DNA of 64,000 nt from Clostridia bacterium (GTDB lineage Bacteria; Bacillota; Clostridia; Oscillospirales; Acutalibacteraceae): positions 124,001 through 188,000 of the forward strand of contig JAFXCQ010000024.1 in assembly GCA_017521425.1 (NCBI GenBank). Direction: 5' to 3'. Positions 1 through 8,107 of the stretch are shown one piece after another (position 1 is the stretch's first letter; every line of letters starts with the position of its first letter). Under the pieces are notes generated by a model. That model was not told the origin of the DNA. It worked only from the letters and a program-made list of their open reading frames with translations, and searched no databases. Both the position numbers and the translations under genes were made by a program.

Positions 1-738
1 CTCTAATTCGTCAGATGCAGCAGGGACGTCAAATACGGTACGCATTAACGCTTCCATAAAATGGTCCATAGTGATAAACTCTGCACGCTCGTAACCGGCA
101 TAAAGGCCTGCTTCGTTAATAACAGTTTCCAATTCAGCACAAGAACGACCGTCCATAATACGAGCAATCGTTTTTGCATCCACGTTATCAACGACTTTTT
201 TGCTTTTCAGATAATGAGCAATAATTGCCAACGCATCTTTGCCGCGAGGAGTATCAATTTCAATAACCCTGTCAAAACGTCCCGCACGATGGAGGGAACG
301 AGGCAAACAACGCATATTATTGACCGTCGCCAAGACAAATACTTCTTTACCTTTAGCCTCATCAATACAAGACTGAACGGTAACATATTCTTCAGCATCG
401 GGATGACGTTCATCGCCGTTAGCAAACTTGTCCATATCATCCAAAAGTACAATGGACGGAGCGTTTTCGATTGCTTTTTCAAAGGTGGCTTTAATCACCT
501 TTACAAAATCACCATTAGGTTGGTCCTTTCGACAAACAAATGCTTTACGACCACTTTCTTCAATAACGGCACTTGCCATCAAAGATTTACCAACACCGGG
601 CTCACCGTACAAGAGAAGGCCTCTGGGCGAAGAAACGCCAAGCTTTGCGTAAACCTCACGATTTTTGAGCGTGTCTGCAATTTGTTTAAGTTCCTTCTTA
701 ACTGCAGAGTAACCAATAATCTTATCAAATTTGCTCAT
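1..738 (-). CDS. AAA+ ATPase, FtsH/Cdc48-like, 3' end outside window
   Basis: The frame is open from the ATG at 738 down to base 1, so 246 codons are visible and the C-terminus lies outside the window. A single AAA module is seen: Walker A GEPGVGKS (about residues 43-50), Walker B IVLLDDMDKF (about 90-100), sensor-1-like ATVNN, and a second-region-of-homology segment with RAGRFDR that should carry arginine fingers. Classical AAA proteins of the FtsH/Cdc48 group use such modules to unfold or remodel proteins. No transmembrane segment or protease motif is visible in this part. The second acidic residue of Walker B is Asp rather than the usual Glu. The start is supported by AGAGGT 8 nt upstream. 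The gene has its own dyad-type promoter (770-803) and is the last visible member of the accessory cluster. The substrate is unknown. Confidence 0.85.
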   Translation of the reverse strand, partial: MSKFDKIIGYSAVKKELKQIADTLKNREVYAKLGVSSPRGLLLYGEPGVGKSLMASAVIEESGRKAFVCRKDQPNGDFVKVIKATFEKAIENAPSIVLLDDMDKFANGDERHPDAEEYVTVQSCIDEAKGKEVFVLATVNNMRCLPRSLHRAGRFDRVIEIDTPRGKDALAIIAHYLKSKKVVDNVDAKTIARIMDGRSCAELETVINEAGLYAGYERAEFITMDHFMEALMRTVFDVPAASDELE

Positions 739-769
739 ATGTATTACCTCTTTCTTTTAGTGTATCTTT

Positions 770-803
770 ATTATACGATTTCTTATGTACCATTTTTGGT
801 GTT
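770..803 (-). promoter_or_regulatory. Dyad-type promoter of the AAA+ gene
   Basis: Read on the minus strand: dyad AACACCAAAAATGGTACAT (803-785), 9 nt, then TATAAT (775-770). There is no TTGACA-like -35; the hexamer 17 nt upstream of the -10 reads CAAAAA and lies inside the dyad. The dyad touches the stop codon of the preceding gene. It is one of seven promoters in the window with this layout. Confidence 0.75.
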
Positions 804-2818
804 TAACAGGCAAAACCAATTTTTCGCTTTTCTTCGATTTTTTCTTCCGGAATTACAATATCAACAGCTTTGATTGTTGTGATTTCTTCGGTAGTAATAT
901 CTTCAAAATCGTATTTAAGTAATCGCGAAGCCTGATTCATTTTAGCTTGTTCAAGAACGTTGCGCACATAGCGACCGTTGCCAAAATCACTTTGCTTTCT
1001 TGCTGTCTCAAATATCGTTCCAAGTTTTTGGAGAGCAGCATCTTCAAGAGATATTCCCTTATTTTTACCGATTAACGCAGCAATTTTACAAAGTTCATCG
1101 GCATCATAATCTTCAAAAGGAACATGGAAAGCAATTCGAGAACGCAAACCAGGATTTTTTTGCAAGAACTTTTCCATTTCATCAGGATAGCCGGCGAAGA
1201 TAACAACAACATCCTCGCGATGATTTTCCATTTCTTGAACAATGGTGTTAATTGCCTCATCACCGAATGACCCACTACGGTCATCTACAAGAGAATATGC
1301 CTCATCAATGAACAACACACCACCCATAGCCGCTTTAAATTTTGATTGAACAGTTTGCGCTGTCCAACCAACATATTTACCTACCAAATCGCCTCTGCCT
1401 ACTTCAACAAGTTGGCCTTTGGAAAGCAGGCCGTTATCTTTCATAATGCGAGCAAAAAGTCTTGCCGCAGTTGTTTTTGCGGTTCCGGGATTCCCTTTAA
1501 ACACCATATGCATTGCAGGGGTATCACGTTTGAGCCCTTTTTCCTCATAAAGTTTTTGCATCTTATAGTAATTTAAGGCCTTTTGAATTACTGACTTAGC
1601 TTCTTTAAGACCAATCATATCTTGAAGTTCATCATAGGCAGATCCCTTCGGCGTTGCTTTTACAACTTCTTGTTTGGCTATTTTCAAATCTTTATATTGA
1701 GGGTAGATTGCGGTTTTAAGTTTGTTGTTATACCATTCATCAAATATAGTGCGCAAGTCCGGAGCAAGATACCCCTTATCTGCTTCCAGTTTTGCAAATA
1801 ACGCTTTATCTGTCCTAACCTTATTTTCTTTTGCTAACATTTTAAGGAAAGAACAGGCTTGCTCACCATCCACAAAATCCTCTTGGATTTCTACGAAGGT
1901 CATAGTGCCAAGGTTTTCATAAAACAACGATTTAGCCTTTTTGCATTCACGAGGCAAACAAATGACGGTCAGTACCTGATTGCGGTAACGCTTTGCAACT
2001 TCGCAAATGTTTTCCACGGTATCACGTTCACTACTTGCAAAGCCATTATCTTCCGAATCATCATTTGCCAAGTAACGAACTACAACCGCACCGCCGGAGC
2101 ACACTTTATATAAAGCGTCATACATCATTACAGAAAAGTTCTCACCGGGCTTGAAGTCAAGAAAACTGTATCGTTTGCTGCTAAGCCTGTTATTTGCATA
2201 CAACGCTTGAAGTAACGTTTTATATGCCTCTCTGCGAGTATCTCTATCATCGGTTTGAAGAATGTAATGCACGGGATGTCCGTAAGGTTTGGAGCTCGCT
2301 CCGCCGGCATAAATTCGACCCAGTTCCGGCAAAAAGGTTTTATTCAACAAATATTTTTCGGCATTCGAAAAAACTTCAGACTGGCTTCTCTCATCAATAA
2401 TGTTTTCGCCAAAATCAATGCTTCTTCCACGACGTCCACTTATTTTATCTAAGCCATACTTTTCCATCACTTCATCGTCGTCAGCTATGTAGTCTTGACG
2501 ATCAGCACTACATAAAAGGTTTTGAATACTGTTAAATGTGATTTCCGTTACAACAATATCAGCGAGCTCACATTCAATGTGTTTTAAATACGCTTTTAAG
2601 GTTTCTTTAATTTTACCTTGACGCTCTGCGATAACGCCAACCGTTAAAATACCATCAGAGGAATTGGAAACAAAGAAAAACGAATCGCGACAAAATTTCT
2701 CATTAAATTCATCGCTTTTTATTGCTATTCTTCTGATGTTAGCGCGATGAGCTTTTCTGCTATCCTCGTTTTCGGCATCAATTTTAACCAGTGAACCTTC
2801 AATTTTATAAAACAACAT
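803..2818 (-). CDS. CbbX/SpoVK-like AAA+ ATPase with degenerate N-terminal AAA-like domain
   Basis: 671 residues. The C-terminal AAA module is typical of the CbbX/SpoVK family: Walker A GNPGTAKTT (about 440-448), Walker B LFIDEAYSL, sensor region VVIFAGYPDEM and arginine-finger region NPGLRSRI. Residues of about 150-390 look like a second, inactive AAA-like domain with no P-loop where one would be expected (HPVHYILQTDDRDTRREAY). Family members form hexameric remodelling ATPases (CbbX acts on Rubisco; SpoVK is sporulation-linked); the client here is unknown. The start at 2818 is chosen over an in-frame ATG at 2848 because GGAGGAA (2831-2825) sits 6 nt upstream of it. The gene has its own dyad-type promoter (2865-2898). 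Confidence 0.85.
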   Translation of the reverse strand: MLFYKIEGSLVKIDAENEDSRKAHRANIRRIAIKSDEFNEKFCRDSFFFVSNSSDGILTVGVIAERQGKIKETLKAYLKHIECELADIVVTEITFNSIQNLLCSADRQDYIADDDEVMEKYGLDKISGRRGRSIDFGENIIDERSQSEVFSNAEKYLLNKTFLPELGRIYAGGASSKPYGHPVHYILQTDDRDTRREAYKTLLQALYANNRLSSKRYSFLDFKPGENFSVMMYDALYKVCSGGAVVVRYLANDDSEDNGFASSERDTVENICEVAKRYRNQVLTVICLPRECKKAKSLFYENLGTMTFVEIQEDFVDGEQACSFLKMLAKENKVRTDKALFAKLEADKGYLAPDLRTIFDEWYNNKLKTAIYPQYKDLKIAKQEVVKATPKGSAYDELQDMIGLKEAKSVIQKALNYYKMQKLYEEKGLKRDTPAMHMVFKGNPGTAKTTAARLFARIMKDNGLLSKGQLVEVGRGDLVGKYVGWTAQTVQSKFKAAMGGVLFIDEAYSLVDDRSGSFGDEAINTIVQEMENHREDVVVIFAGYPDEMEKFLQKNPGLRSRIAFHVPFEDYDADELCKIAALIGKNKGISLEDAALQKLGTIFETARKQSDFGNGRYVRNVLEQAKMNQASRLLKYDFEDITTEEITTIKAVDIVIPEEKIEEKRKIGFAC

Positions 2819-2864
2819 ACATTCTTCCTCCAAATTTTTATCAATCATTCATCTCACTATAATA

Positions 2865-2898
2865 TTTATACCATAACTAATGCACCAAAAACGGGAGG
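2865..2898 (-). promoter_or_regulatory. Dyad-type promoter of the CbbX-like gene
   Basis: Minus strand: CCTCCCGTTTTTGGTGCAT (2898-2880), 9 nt, TATAAA (2870-2865). The right half-site TGGTGCAT matches the other promoters; the left half is of the CCCG type. No canonical -35 is present. Confidence 0.7.
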
Positions 2899-2923
2899 TT
2901 ACTGTTGGCGGATATTTTAATAT

Positions 2924-3514
2924 TTATAATTTGATTTGTTTACGATGAACATTTACTCGACCAAAAATGTTATCATCCAAAATAAATTTGTCATAGTATT
3001 TTTCTAAGAAATCAATGCTGCCTGTCTGAGTGCTGCAAATCGCTTCGTATTCACTTTCATAAACGGGAATGCATTTTAATATAACTACCGAATTATCATA
3101 TTCACTCAAAACATCAAATACAAAATATTTAAAACCAAATTCCTTACTAAACTCTTCCGATGCGTTTATTGTGTGAAAGGGTCCAAGCCAAGTGTTGTTT
3201 CTGAAAGGAAACTTACTGATTTTTATAAGTTCGTTTGCAATAATAAAAGTTTTTTTGTCAGTAAGTGCTTCCTTTGATGCTGACATAGAAATTTCAAATC
3301 TTTTATACATCCCTTCGGGAGCATTCATTTCTCTTGCTCCCACTCCAAAGGTCACAAAGGTTGTCTCGTCTTCGTCATGAACGATTGCCACGTCTGAGTG
3401 CACATATTCAGAGACAATCTCATGGACAATATTTTCTATTTCCCCTATATTGTCAGTAATAAAACTTTCAAATTCGGTGCTATATTCGTAATTCATAATT
3501 GCTTTATTATTCAT
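2924..3514 (-). CDS. SUFU (suppressor of fused)-domain protein
   Basis: 196 residues. It resembles bacterial SUFU-domain proteins: a central TTFVTFGVGAREM segment, the FPFRNNTWLGPFHTI motif and the PVYESEYE motif occur in the expected order. Bacterial SUFU proteins are often immunity proteins of polymorphic toxins, but no toxin gene is adjacent, so the role here is open. The start has AAAGGATAG 5 nt upstream. The ligase gene ends only 5 nt before it, so the two are almost certainly co-transcribed from the ligase promoter. The protein has no signal peptide and is probably cytosolic. Confidence 0.7.
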   Translation of the reverse strand: MNNKAIMNYEYSTEFESFITDNIGEIENIVHEIVSEYVHSDVAIVHDEDETTFVTFGVGAREMNAPEGMYKRFEISMSASKEALTDKKTFIIANELIKISKFPFRNNTWLGPFHTINASEEFSKEFGFKYFVFDVLSEYDNSVVILKCIPVYESEYEAICSTQTGSIDFLEKYYDKFILDDNIFGRVNVHRKQIKL

Positions 3515-3519
3515 AAAAA

Positions 3520-5406
3520 CTATCCTTTCAATGAAACTAACATAAACTCTGTATCGGAGGTAACTGTAGCATCAACATTGAATCCCAATTTTGATAGGGC
3601 ATTCTTTACGGCATCAAGTTCAGATGCATCTTGTATTCCTACAACTGCAATATTTCTGTTTTCTAATACATTATCACCATTTAAAATTTTTCTTTTAGTA
3701 GTGGCTGTATCTCCACGGAATTTAAGTTCATCTATCAACGGCTTCCATATTGCTTGTTCTTTTTCGCTGTAATACCAATCATAAATTTTATTGTTCAGCG
3801 ATACTGAGATTCCCTCAATTTGATTAAATTCATATTCGTTTTTAATCGCTTCTTCAAAACGCTTGAAGGATTTGCCAAAATATTCATCGAGCTTTTTGGC
3901 ACTTTCGGGACCCATCCCTTGAATGCCGATCCCAAGTAAAAATCTCGCCAGATTTGTGGACCTACTCGATTCGATTTTTTCAAACAACCAGTCAAAATTT
4001 CCGATTCCAAGCCCTTTTGCATTAAGGAGTTGCTTTTTTTGAGAAGCTAAATGGTAAATATCTTTTATACTTTTAATAAAACCTTGCTCCATAAATGCAC
4101 TGATATTAGCAGCATTAAGGCCATCAATGTTCATTGCCTTTTTATCACAAAAACGTGCTATTTTTTGCGCGTTACGAGCAAGACAATCCTCATTAGGACA
4201 ATAAAGACTGCGAACACCTGTATTGGATATTTTAATTTCAAGTTTCGCACCACAGCAAGGACAAAATTCCGAGAGCTTAAAAGTGCCGCTTTTGGTCAAG
4301 TTTTCTGAAACCTGCGGAACGATCATATTCGCTTTATATACTTTAATCGTATCCCCGACACCAAGCTTAAGCTTTTCAAATCCCGAAAGTCCATGCACAT
4401 TAGCACGGCGCACCATCATTCCGCCGATATCTACAGGGTCAAAAATCGCATTTATTTCAACAGTACCGGTTCTTCCAGTTGCAAGTTCTACGCCTCTGAA
4501 AATAGTTTCATACTCTGCGTCCTCCCATTTTAGAGCAATGAGTCTATTCTCGTGATGGGCAGTGGCTCCCAAAGATTTTCCGTATTTTAAATCTTCGTAT
4601 TCAATAACCACACCATCAACCGGATAAAAATATGTATCAGGGTTGTATTTACCTATTTCTGATTCAATATCATCGGATCCAAAACCGACAAAGGAATGCT
4701 CAACAACCGAAAATTTGTTATTCTCCAAAAATTCAAGTTGTTCCAACTTACTATTCCAATCCTTATTAGAGTCAATCAGTTCAAAAGCCAGAAAATCCAA
4801 ATGTGAGAGTTTTCCCTCGTCGGCAGTTAAAGTTCTTACGGTGCCGGCGGCAACGTTACGAGGATGAGTTGGGCCTTCGTTCTTTTTAATGATTTCGAAA
4901 TCACTCCAAGAACATACACCTTCACCACGAACCTCAAAGATATCTTTACACGGAACTTTCAAAGGGACATTTCTAAAATGTCTTACGGTGTGGGTAACGT
5001 CTTCGCCGATAAGGCCATCTTTACCTCTTGTGATTGCTTGCTTTAACTCCCCGTTTTCATATCGTAGAACAATAGTTAGACCATCTAATTTCCAAGAAAC
5101 AACGACATCTTTGTTGGCGGCAAATTCTAAAACATCGCCAATGCATTTTGTTTTTTTCGCAGAAAGCATCGGCTTTGTATGAGTGACTGATTTTAATTCT
5201 TCTTTAACGTTACCGCCAACTCGTTTGGAAGGTGAATCGGAAAACACAATTCCCGTTTCGTGTTCAATGCCTTTAAGTTCTGCCACCAACTTATCGTATT
5301 CATTGTCGCTCATAGTTGGGTTGTCGTTTACGAAATACGCAACGTCTGCTTCCTTGATAATGCCTATAAGTTCTTTCATTCTTCTAACAAGATTTGTACT
5401 TTCCAT
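3520..5406 (-). CDS. ligA: NAD-dependent DNA ligase (LigA family)
   Basis: 628 residues. The protein seals 3'-OH/5'-phosphate nicks using NAD+. Visible features are domain Ia with NPTMSDNEYDKL, the adenylation motif WKLDG (Lys at about 105), GVVIEYED and LIALKW further on, an OB-fold stretch, a four-Cys zinc finger (CPCCG near 381 and CPNEDC about 25 residues later), helix-hairpin-helix repeats (GLGIGNF, GIGIQGMGPESA), and a short BRCT-like end (about 584-628). It is roughly 40 residues shorter than typical LigA, mostly because the BRCT is truncated. The placement inside an accessory cluster with its own dyad-type promoter suggests a paralogue of the housekeeping ligase, but the rest of the genome is not visible. 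The start has GTGAGGA upstream. Confidence 0.93.
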   Translation of the reverse strand: MESTNLVRRMKELIGIIKEADVAYFVNDNPTMSDNEYDKLVAELKGIEHETGIVFSDSPSKRVGGNVKEELKSVTHTKPMLSAKKTKCIGDVLEFAANKDVVVSWKLDGLTIVLRYENGELKQAITRGKDGLIGEDVTHTVRHFRNVPLKVPCKDIFEVRGEGVCSWSDFEIIKKNEGPTHPRNVAAGTVRTLTADEGKLSHLDFLAFELIDSNKDWNSKLEQLEFLENNKFSVVEHSFVGFGSDDIESEIGKYNPDTYFYPVDGVVIEYEDLKYGKSLGATAHHENRLIALKWEDAEYETIFRGVELATGRTGTVEINAIFDPVDIGGMMVRRANVHGLSGFEKLKLGVGDTIKVYKANMIVPQVSENLTKSGTFKLSEFCPCCGAKLEIKISNTGVRSLYCPNEDCLARNAQKIARFCDKKAMNIDGLNAANISAFMEQGFIKSIKDIYHLASQKKQLLNAKGLGIGNFDWLFEKIESSRSTNLARFLLGIGIQGMGPESAKKLDEYFGKSFKRFEEAIKNEYEFNQIEGISVSLNNKIYDWYYSEKEQAIWKPLIDELKFRGDTATTKRKILNGDNVLENRNIAVVGIQDASELDAVKNALSKLGFNVDATVTSDTEFMLVSLKG

Positions 5407-5435
5407 ATTGAATCCTCACTTTCTAATGTGATACC

Positions 5436-5469
5436 ATTATATACGACGCAATGTACCAAATGTGGTGCA
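5436..5469 (-). promoter_or_regulatory. Dyad-type promoter of ligA-SUFU
   Basis: Minus strand: TGCACCACATTTGGTACAT (5469-5451), 9 nt, TATAAT (5441-5436). This is the most symmetrical copy: TGCACCA and TGGTACA are near-perfect inverted half-sites around a CATT centre. It abuts the stop codon of the upstream VWA gene. Confidence 0.8.
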
Positions 5470-6996
5470 TTAATCTTCGGTAGTTAATCGAGCTACCTTA
5501 CCCCATGGAGGTTCGACATCCGTATTCGTAATAAGCCATAAAAAAGGAATTCCTTTTGTTACACTTTCATCGGGGAAAGTATCATATCCGTCTGTTATAA
5601 AAATCATACATTCAGGAGGTTCGTCTTTCATAGCTTCTAATACATCTCTTATATTCCCTCCAAAATCATTTCCTCCACCGCCTTTTGGAATGATTTTCGA
5701 TAAATCCGTTTCTTCGCAAAACGGTTGTAGGTCATAGGTTAAATGATCACAAAAAACGATATATCCATCAAACCTATTACCCAGTTGATCAACAGCACCT
5801 TTTATTTCAGAATAAGCTCTTTGAATCATTGAGTCAGAAATGGAGCCGGACGTATCAATTAAAAATACAATATTCTTTACATAGGTTTCCTTTTCATTAA
5901 AGTCGGGCAAGAAGAAAGGACTATCTTCAAAGCGACGATCAGGAGGAGAAAAGGAATAATCGTTAACCTCTTCTTGTATAAAATTTTCAAGTATAGTTCG
6001 CCAATCGGTTTGCGGCTCCAATATCTCTTTTAATAATCTTTTAGCACCCAAAGGTGGTCCACCAAACCCTTTGTGAGCTTCTTTGATAGATAAATATTCT
6101 TCACTTATTTTTTCGGCAATTTCCGTTGCCTCTACCATACGAGAAGTCCAGATTTGGTTTTCTTCTGCCTGCTCTTCGCCAGAACCGCTTGAAACATCCC
6201 AAAAAGAATGGTCATCAAAGGTATTAAAATTTGGGCTTTTTTGTCCTTTTCCTTTTGTCCGTTTGTTCTTACTTTTTCCGGCACTACTGTCGTTATCGTC
6301 GCCACTATCTCCGTTTTCGTCATCGCCGTCATTTCCGTTTTGCTCTTCATTGCCTTCATCATTATCCTCTTCATTATTTGAGGGATTTCCGTTTTTGTCA
6401 TCCTCACCAGCATTCTCGTCGTTTTTTTCCGCTTCATAAGCATTATCGTTTTCGTTGCCATCCAAAGTTTCATCTTTGTTTTTTAGTTCAGGATACACTT
6501 CCAACAACAATGCGTAAACTTCTTTTGCATCTAACTCCACGCCTTCTCTACCGTCAGGAGTTTTATGTATAAGAGGCTCCCCGGCTATCTCCACCTCTTT
6601 TTTTACTTCATATCCGGTAGTTTTACCTCCCCAATTAACTTTTTCTTTTATCAAACCAAGAGAATACATAATATTCGAATTGACGACAATGTCGCAGGCG
6701 ATATTATATGCGGTGTGATTAAAATCCTTTTCTTCAGAGGTACAATGCCCAAGTGCAACGTGCAAAATTTCGTGCATAAGCACAAACTGTAGTTGAAAAT
6801 CATCAAGTTCATCAACAAAATAAGGGTTAAAAGCAATTCTTTCCCCGTCGGTATACAGTGTCGGAGTGGCTTCGTCGAGAGCAAAACGCAGGTGCATTAA
6901 GAGAACAGCATAAAAGGGCTGTTCTCTTAACATTTTCACTCGAATTGCTTGCAGTCTTTGGACGATTTCCCTGGTCTTATTATCAAATTCTGCCAT
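5470..6996 (-). CDS. DUF2201-type putative metallopeptidase/VWA protein
   Basis: 508 residues in three parts. The N-terminal domain has a zincin motif HEILHVALGH (HExxH with a third His, about residues 73-82). A linker of about 90 residues (about 165-255) is almost entirely Asp, Glu, Asn and Gly and is presumably disordered. The C-terminal half is a VWA-like domain with a MIDAS-type DTSGS (about 380) and ITDGYD later. Proteins of this layout usually pair with a MoxR AAA+ ATPase, as here. The MoxR gene overlaps this one by 14 nt. GAGGAG lies upstream of the ATG. MoxR-VWA pairs are thought to act as chaperones for metal insertion or complex assembly; the client is unknown. Confidence 0.85.
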   Translation of the reverse strand: MAEFDNKTREIVQRLQAIRVKMLREQPFYAVLLMHLRFALDEATPTLYTDGERIAFNPYFVDELDDFQLQFVLMHEILHVALGHCTSEEKDFNHTAYNIACDIVVNSNIMYSLGLIKEKVNWGGKTTGYEVKKEVEIAGEPLIHKTPDGREGVELDAKEVYALLLEVYPELKNKDETLDGNENDNAYEAEKNDENAGEDDKNGNPSNNEEDNDEGNEEQNGNDGDDENGDSGDDNDSSAGKSKNKRTKGKGQKSPNFNTFDDHSFWDVSSGSGEEQAEENQIWTSRMVEATEIAEKISEEYLSIKEAHKGFGGPPLGAKRLLKEILEPQTDWRTILENFIQEEVNDYSFSPPDRRFEDSPFFLPDFNEKETYVKNIVFLIDTSGSISDSMIQRAYSEIKGAVDQLGNRFDGYIVFCDHLTYDLQPFCEETDLSKIIPKGGGGNDFGGNIRDVLEAMKDEPPECMIFITDGYDTFPDESVTKGIPFLWLITNTDVEPPWGKVARLTTED

Positions 6997-8107
6997 TTAA
7001 GTATTCTCCTCTGCTACGGTTGAAGGTTATGTATTCGGGAATCTCAGAAAGGATTTCAGAGTATCCCGGTTTCATAATTTTATACCCATCAATTAACATC
7101 CGTGCAAAATCTGCAGGTAACTTTGATGCATATTTGAGCGAATTTCCAATGAGAGTCAATTTTTCGCTGTTTTCTCTGGCATAAGCTATCATTGAGGATA
7201 CAATAGCATAAAGTTTGTCGGTATCACGAGGAACAGAATATTCTTTTCCCAAAAATACGTTTTCAATATCCGGGAGTCCGTCATAGATGCGACACCATGA
7301 CTTGAATTCAATTGCAGCACCGTTACCGATAAGTCCGGCAATTAAGGGACTTACTTCGGCTACGTTGTCGTTCACGTTGTTTAAAATGTTGCTTACCATT
7401 TCCCAAGAACGAGGTGTTGCAAAAGCAAGGTCGTCATTCGTCGGGTCAAATCCAAAAAGTCTATCTCTTCTAAAAGATAAATATCCAATCACTTTCGGAT
7501 GAACGCCACTTTTGACTGCCCAATTTTTCCACGATTCAAAACTACCCTCAATTTCGATATGCAAAAGACGGTTAGCAAGTGCTTTAGGCATTTTAAAGGA
7601 TACGGATTTATCGGTTATACGGTTACCTGCTGCAATGACGATACAGTTATCAGGCAATTTATGTTCACCAACAACTCTGTCAAGTGTGATTTGATATGCT
7701 GCCGCTTGAACACTTTGAGGAGCCGCCGAAATTTCATCCAAAAACAGGATGTTAACAATATCTTCACTATCATCCATTTGAAAAATTTGAGGTTTCAGCC
7801 AAACCGCAAGTGTTTTATCTGCATTAGACGTGGGAATACCTCTTAAATCAATAGGGTTAAAAAGGAGCAAACGAACATCGGTAATTTTTGCTTTTTTATC
7901 CGTTCGCTCTTCAATATTTTTGGCTATTTGTCGAATAGCCTGCGATTTACCCACACCGGGTGGGCCCCAAAGCATTACCGATGGTAATACCTTTGGGGAA
8001 AGCCCTTTTGCAATTACGGGCACATAGGTTTCGGTTAATGTATTGGTTGCTTTTTCAACCGACAAAACCGGCATATTCAGACTGACTGTACTTTTATTAT
8101 TGCTCAT
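6983..8107 (-). CDS. MoxR-family AAA+ ATPase
   Basis: 374 residues. Walker A GPPGVGKS (about 46-53), Walker B NILFLDEIS (about 118-126), a sensor segment IVIAAGNR, and the AAA_5/MoxR-like core with ATPRSWEM near residue 230. It is the expected partner of the VWA protein encoded immediately downstream (14-nt overlap). Its start overlaps the helicase stop by one base (TAATG), with GGTGG upstream, indicating translational coupling. The probable job is ATP-driven remodelling with the VWA partner as adaptor. Confidence 0.88.
   Translation of the reverse strand: MSNNKSTVSLNMPVLSVEKATNTLTETYVPVIAKGLSPKVLPSVMLWGPPGVGKSQAIRQIAKNIEERTDKKAKITDVRLLLFNPIDLRGIPTSNADKTLAVWLKPQIFQMDDSEDIVNILFLDEISAAPQSVQAAAYQITLDRVVGEHKLPDNCIVIAAGNRITDKSVSFKMPKALANRLLHIEIEGSFESWKNWAVKSGVHPKVIGYLSFRRDRLFGFDPTNDDLAFATPRSWEMVSNILNNVNDNVAEVSPLIAGLIGNGAAIEFKSWCRIYDGLPDIENVFLGKEYSVPRDTDKLYAIVSSMIAYARENSEKLTLIGNSLKYASKLPADFARMLIDGYKIMKPGYSEILSEIPEYITFNRSRGEYLNGRI

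Noticed and set aside
61..873. Long plus-strand reading frame opposite the AAA+ gene
   Set aside because: It is antisense to the AAA+ P-loop gene, has no ribosome-binding site and its translation is low-complexity Phe/Asn/Thr-rich, typical of a shadow.
6083..6572. Ser/Phe- and His/Arg-rich plus-strand frames
   Set aside because: They are products of the repetitive Asp/Glu/Asn codons in the acidic linker of the VWA protein on the other strand.
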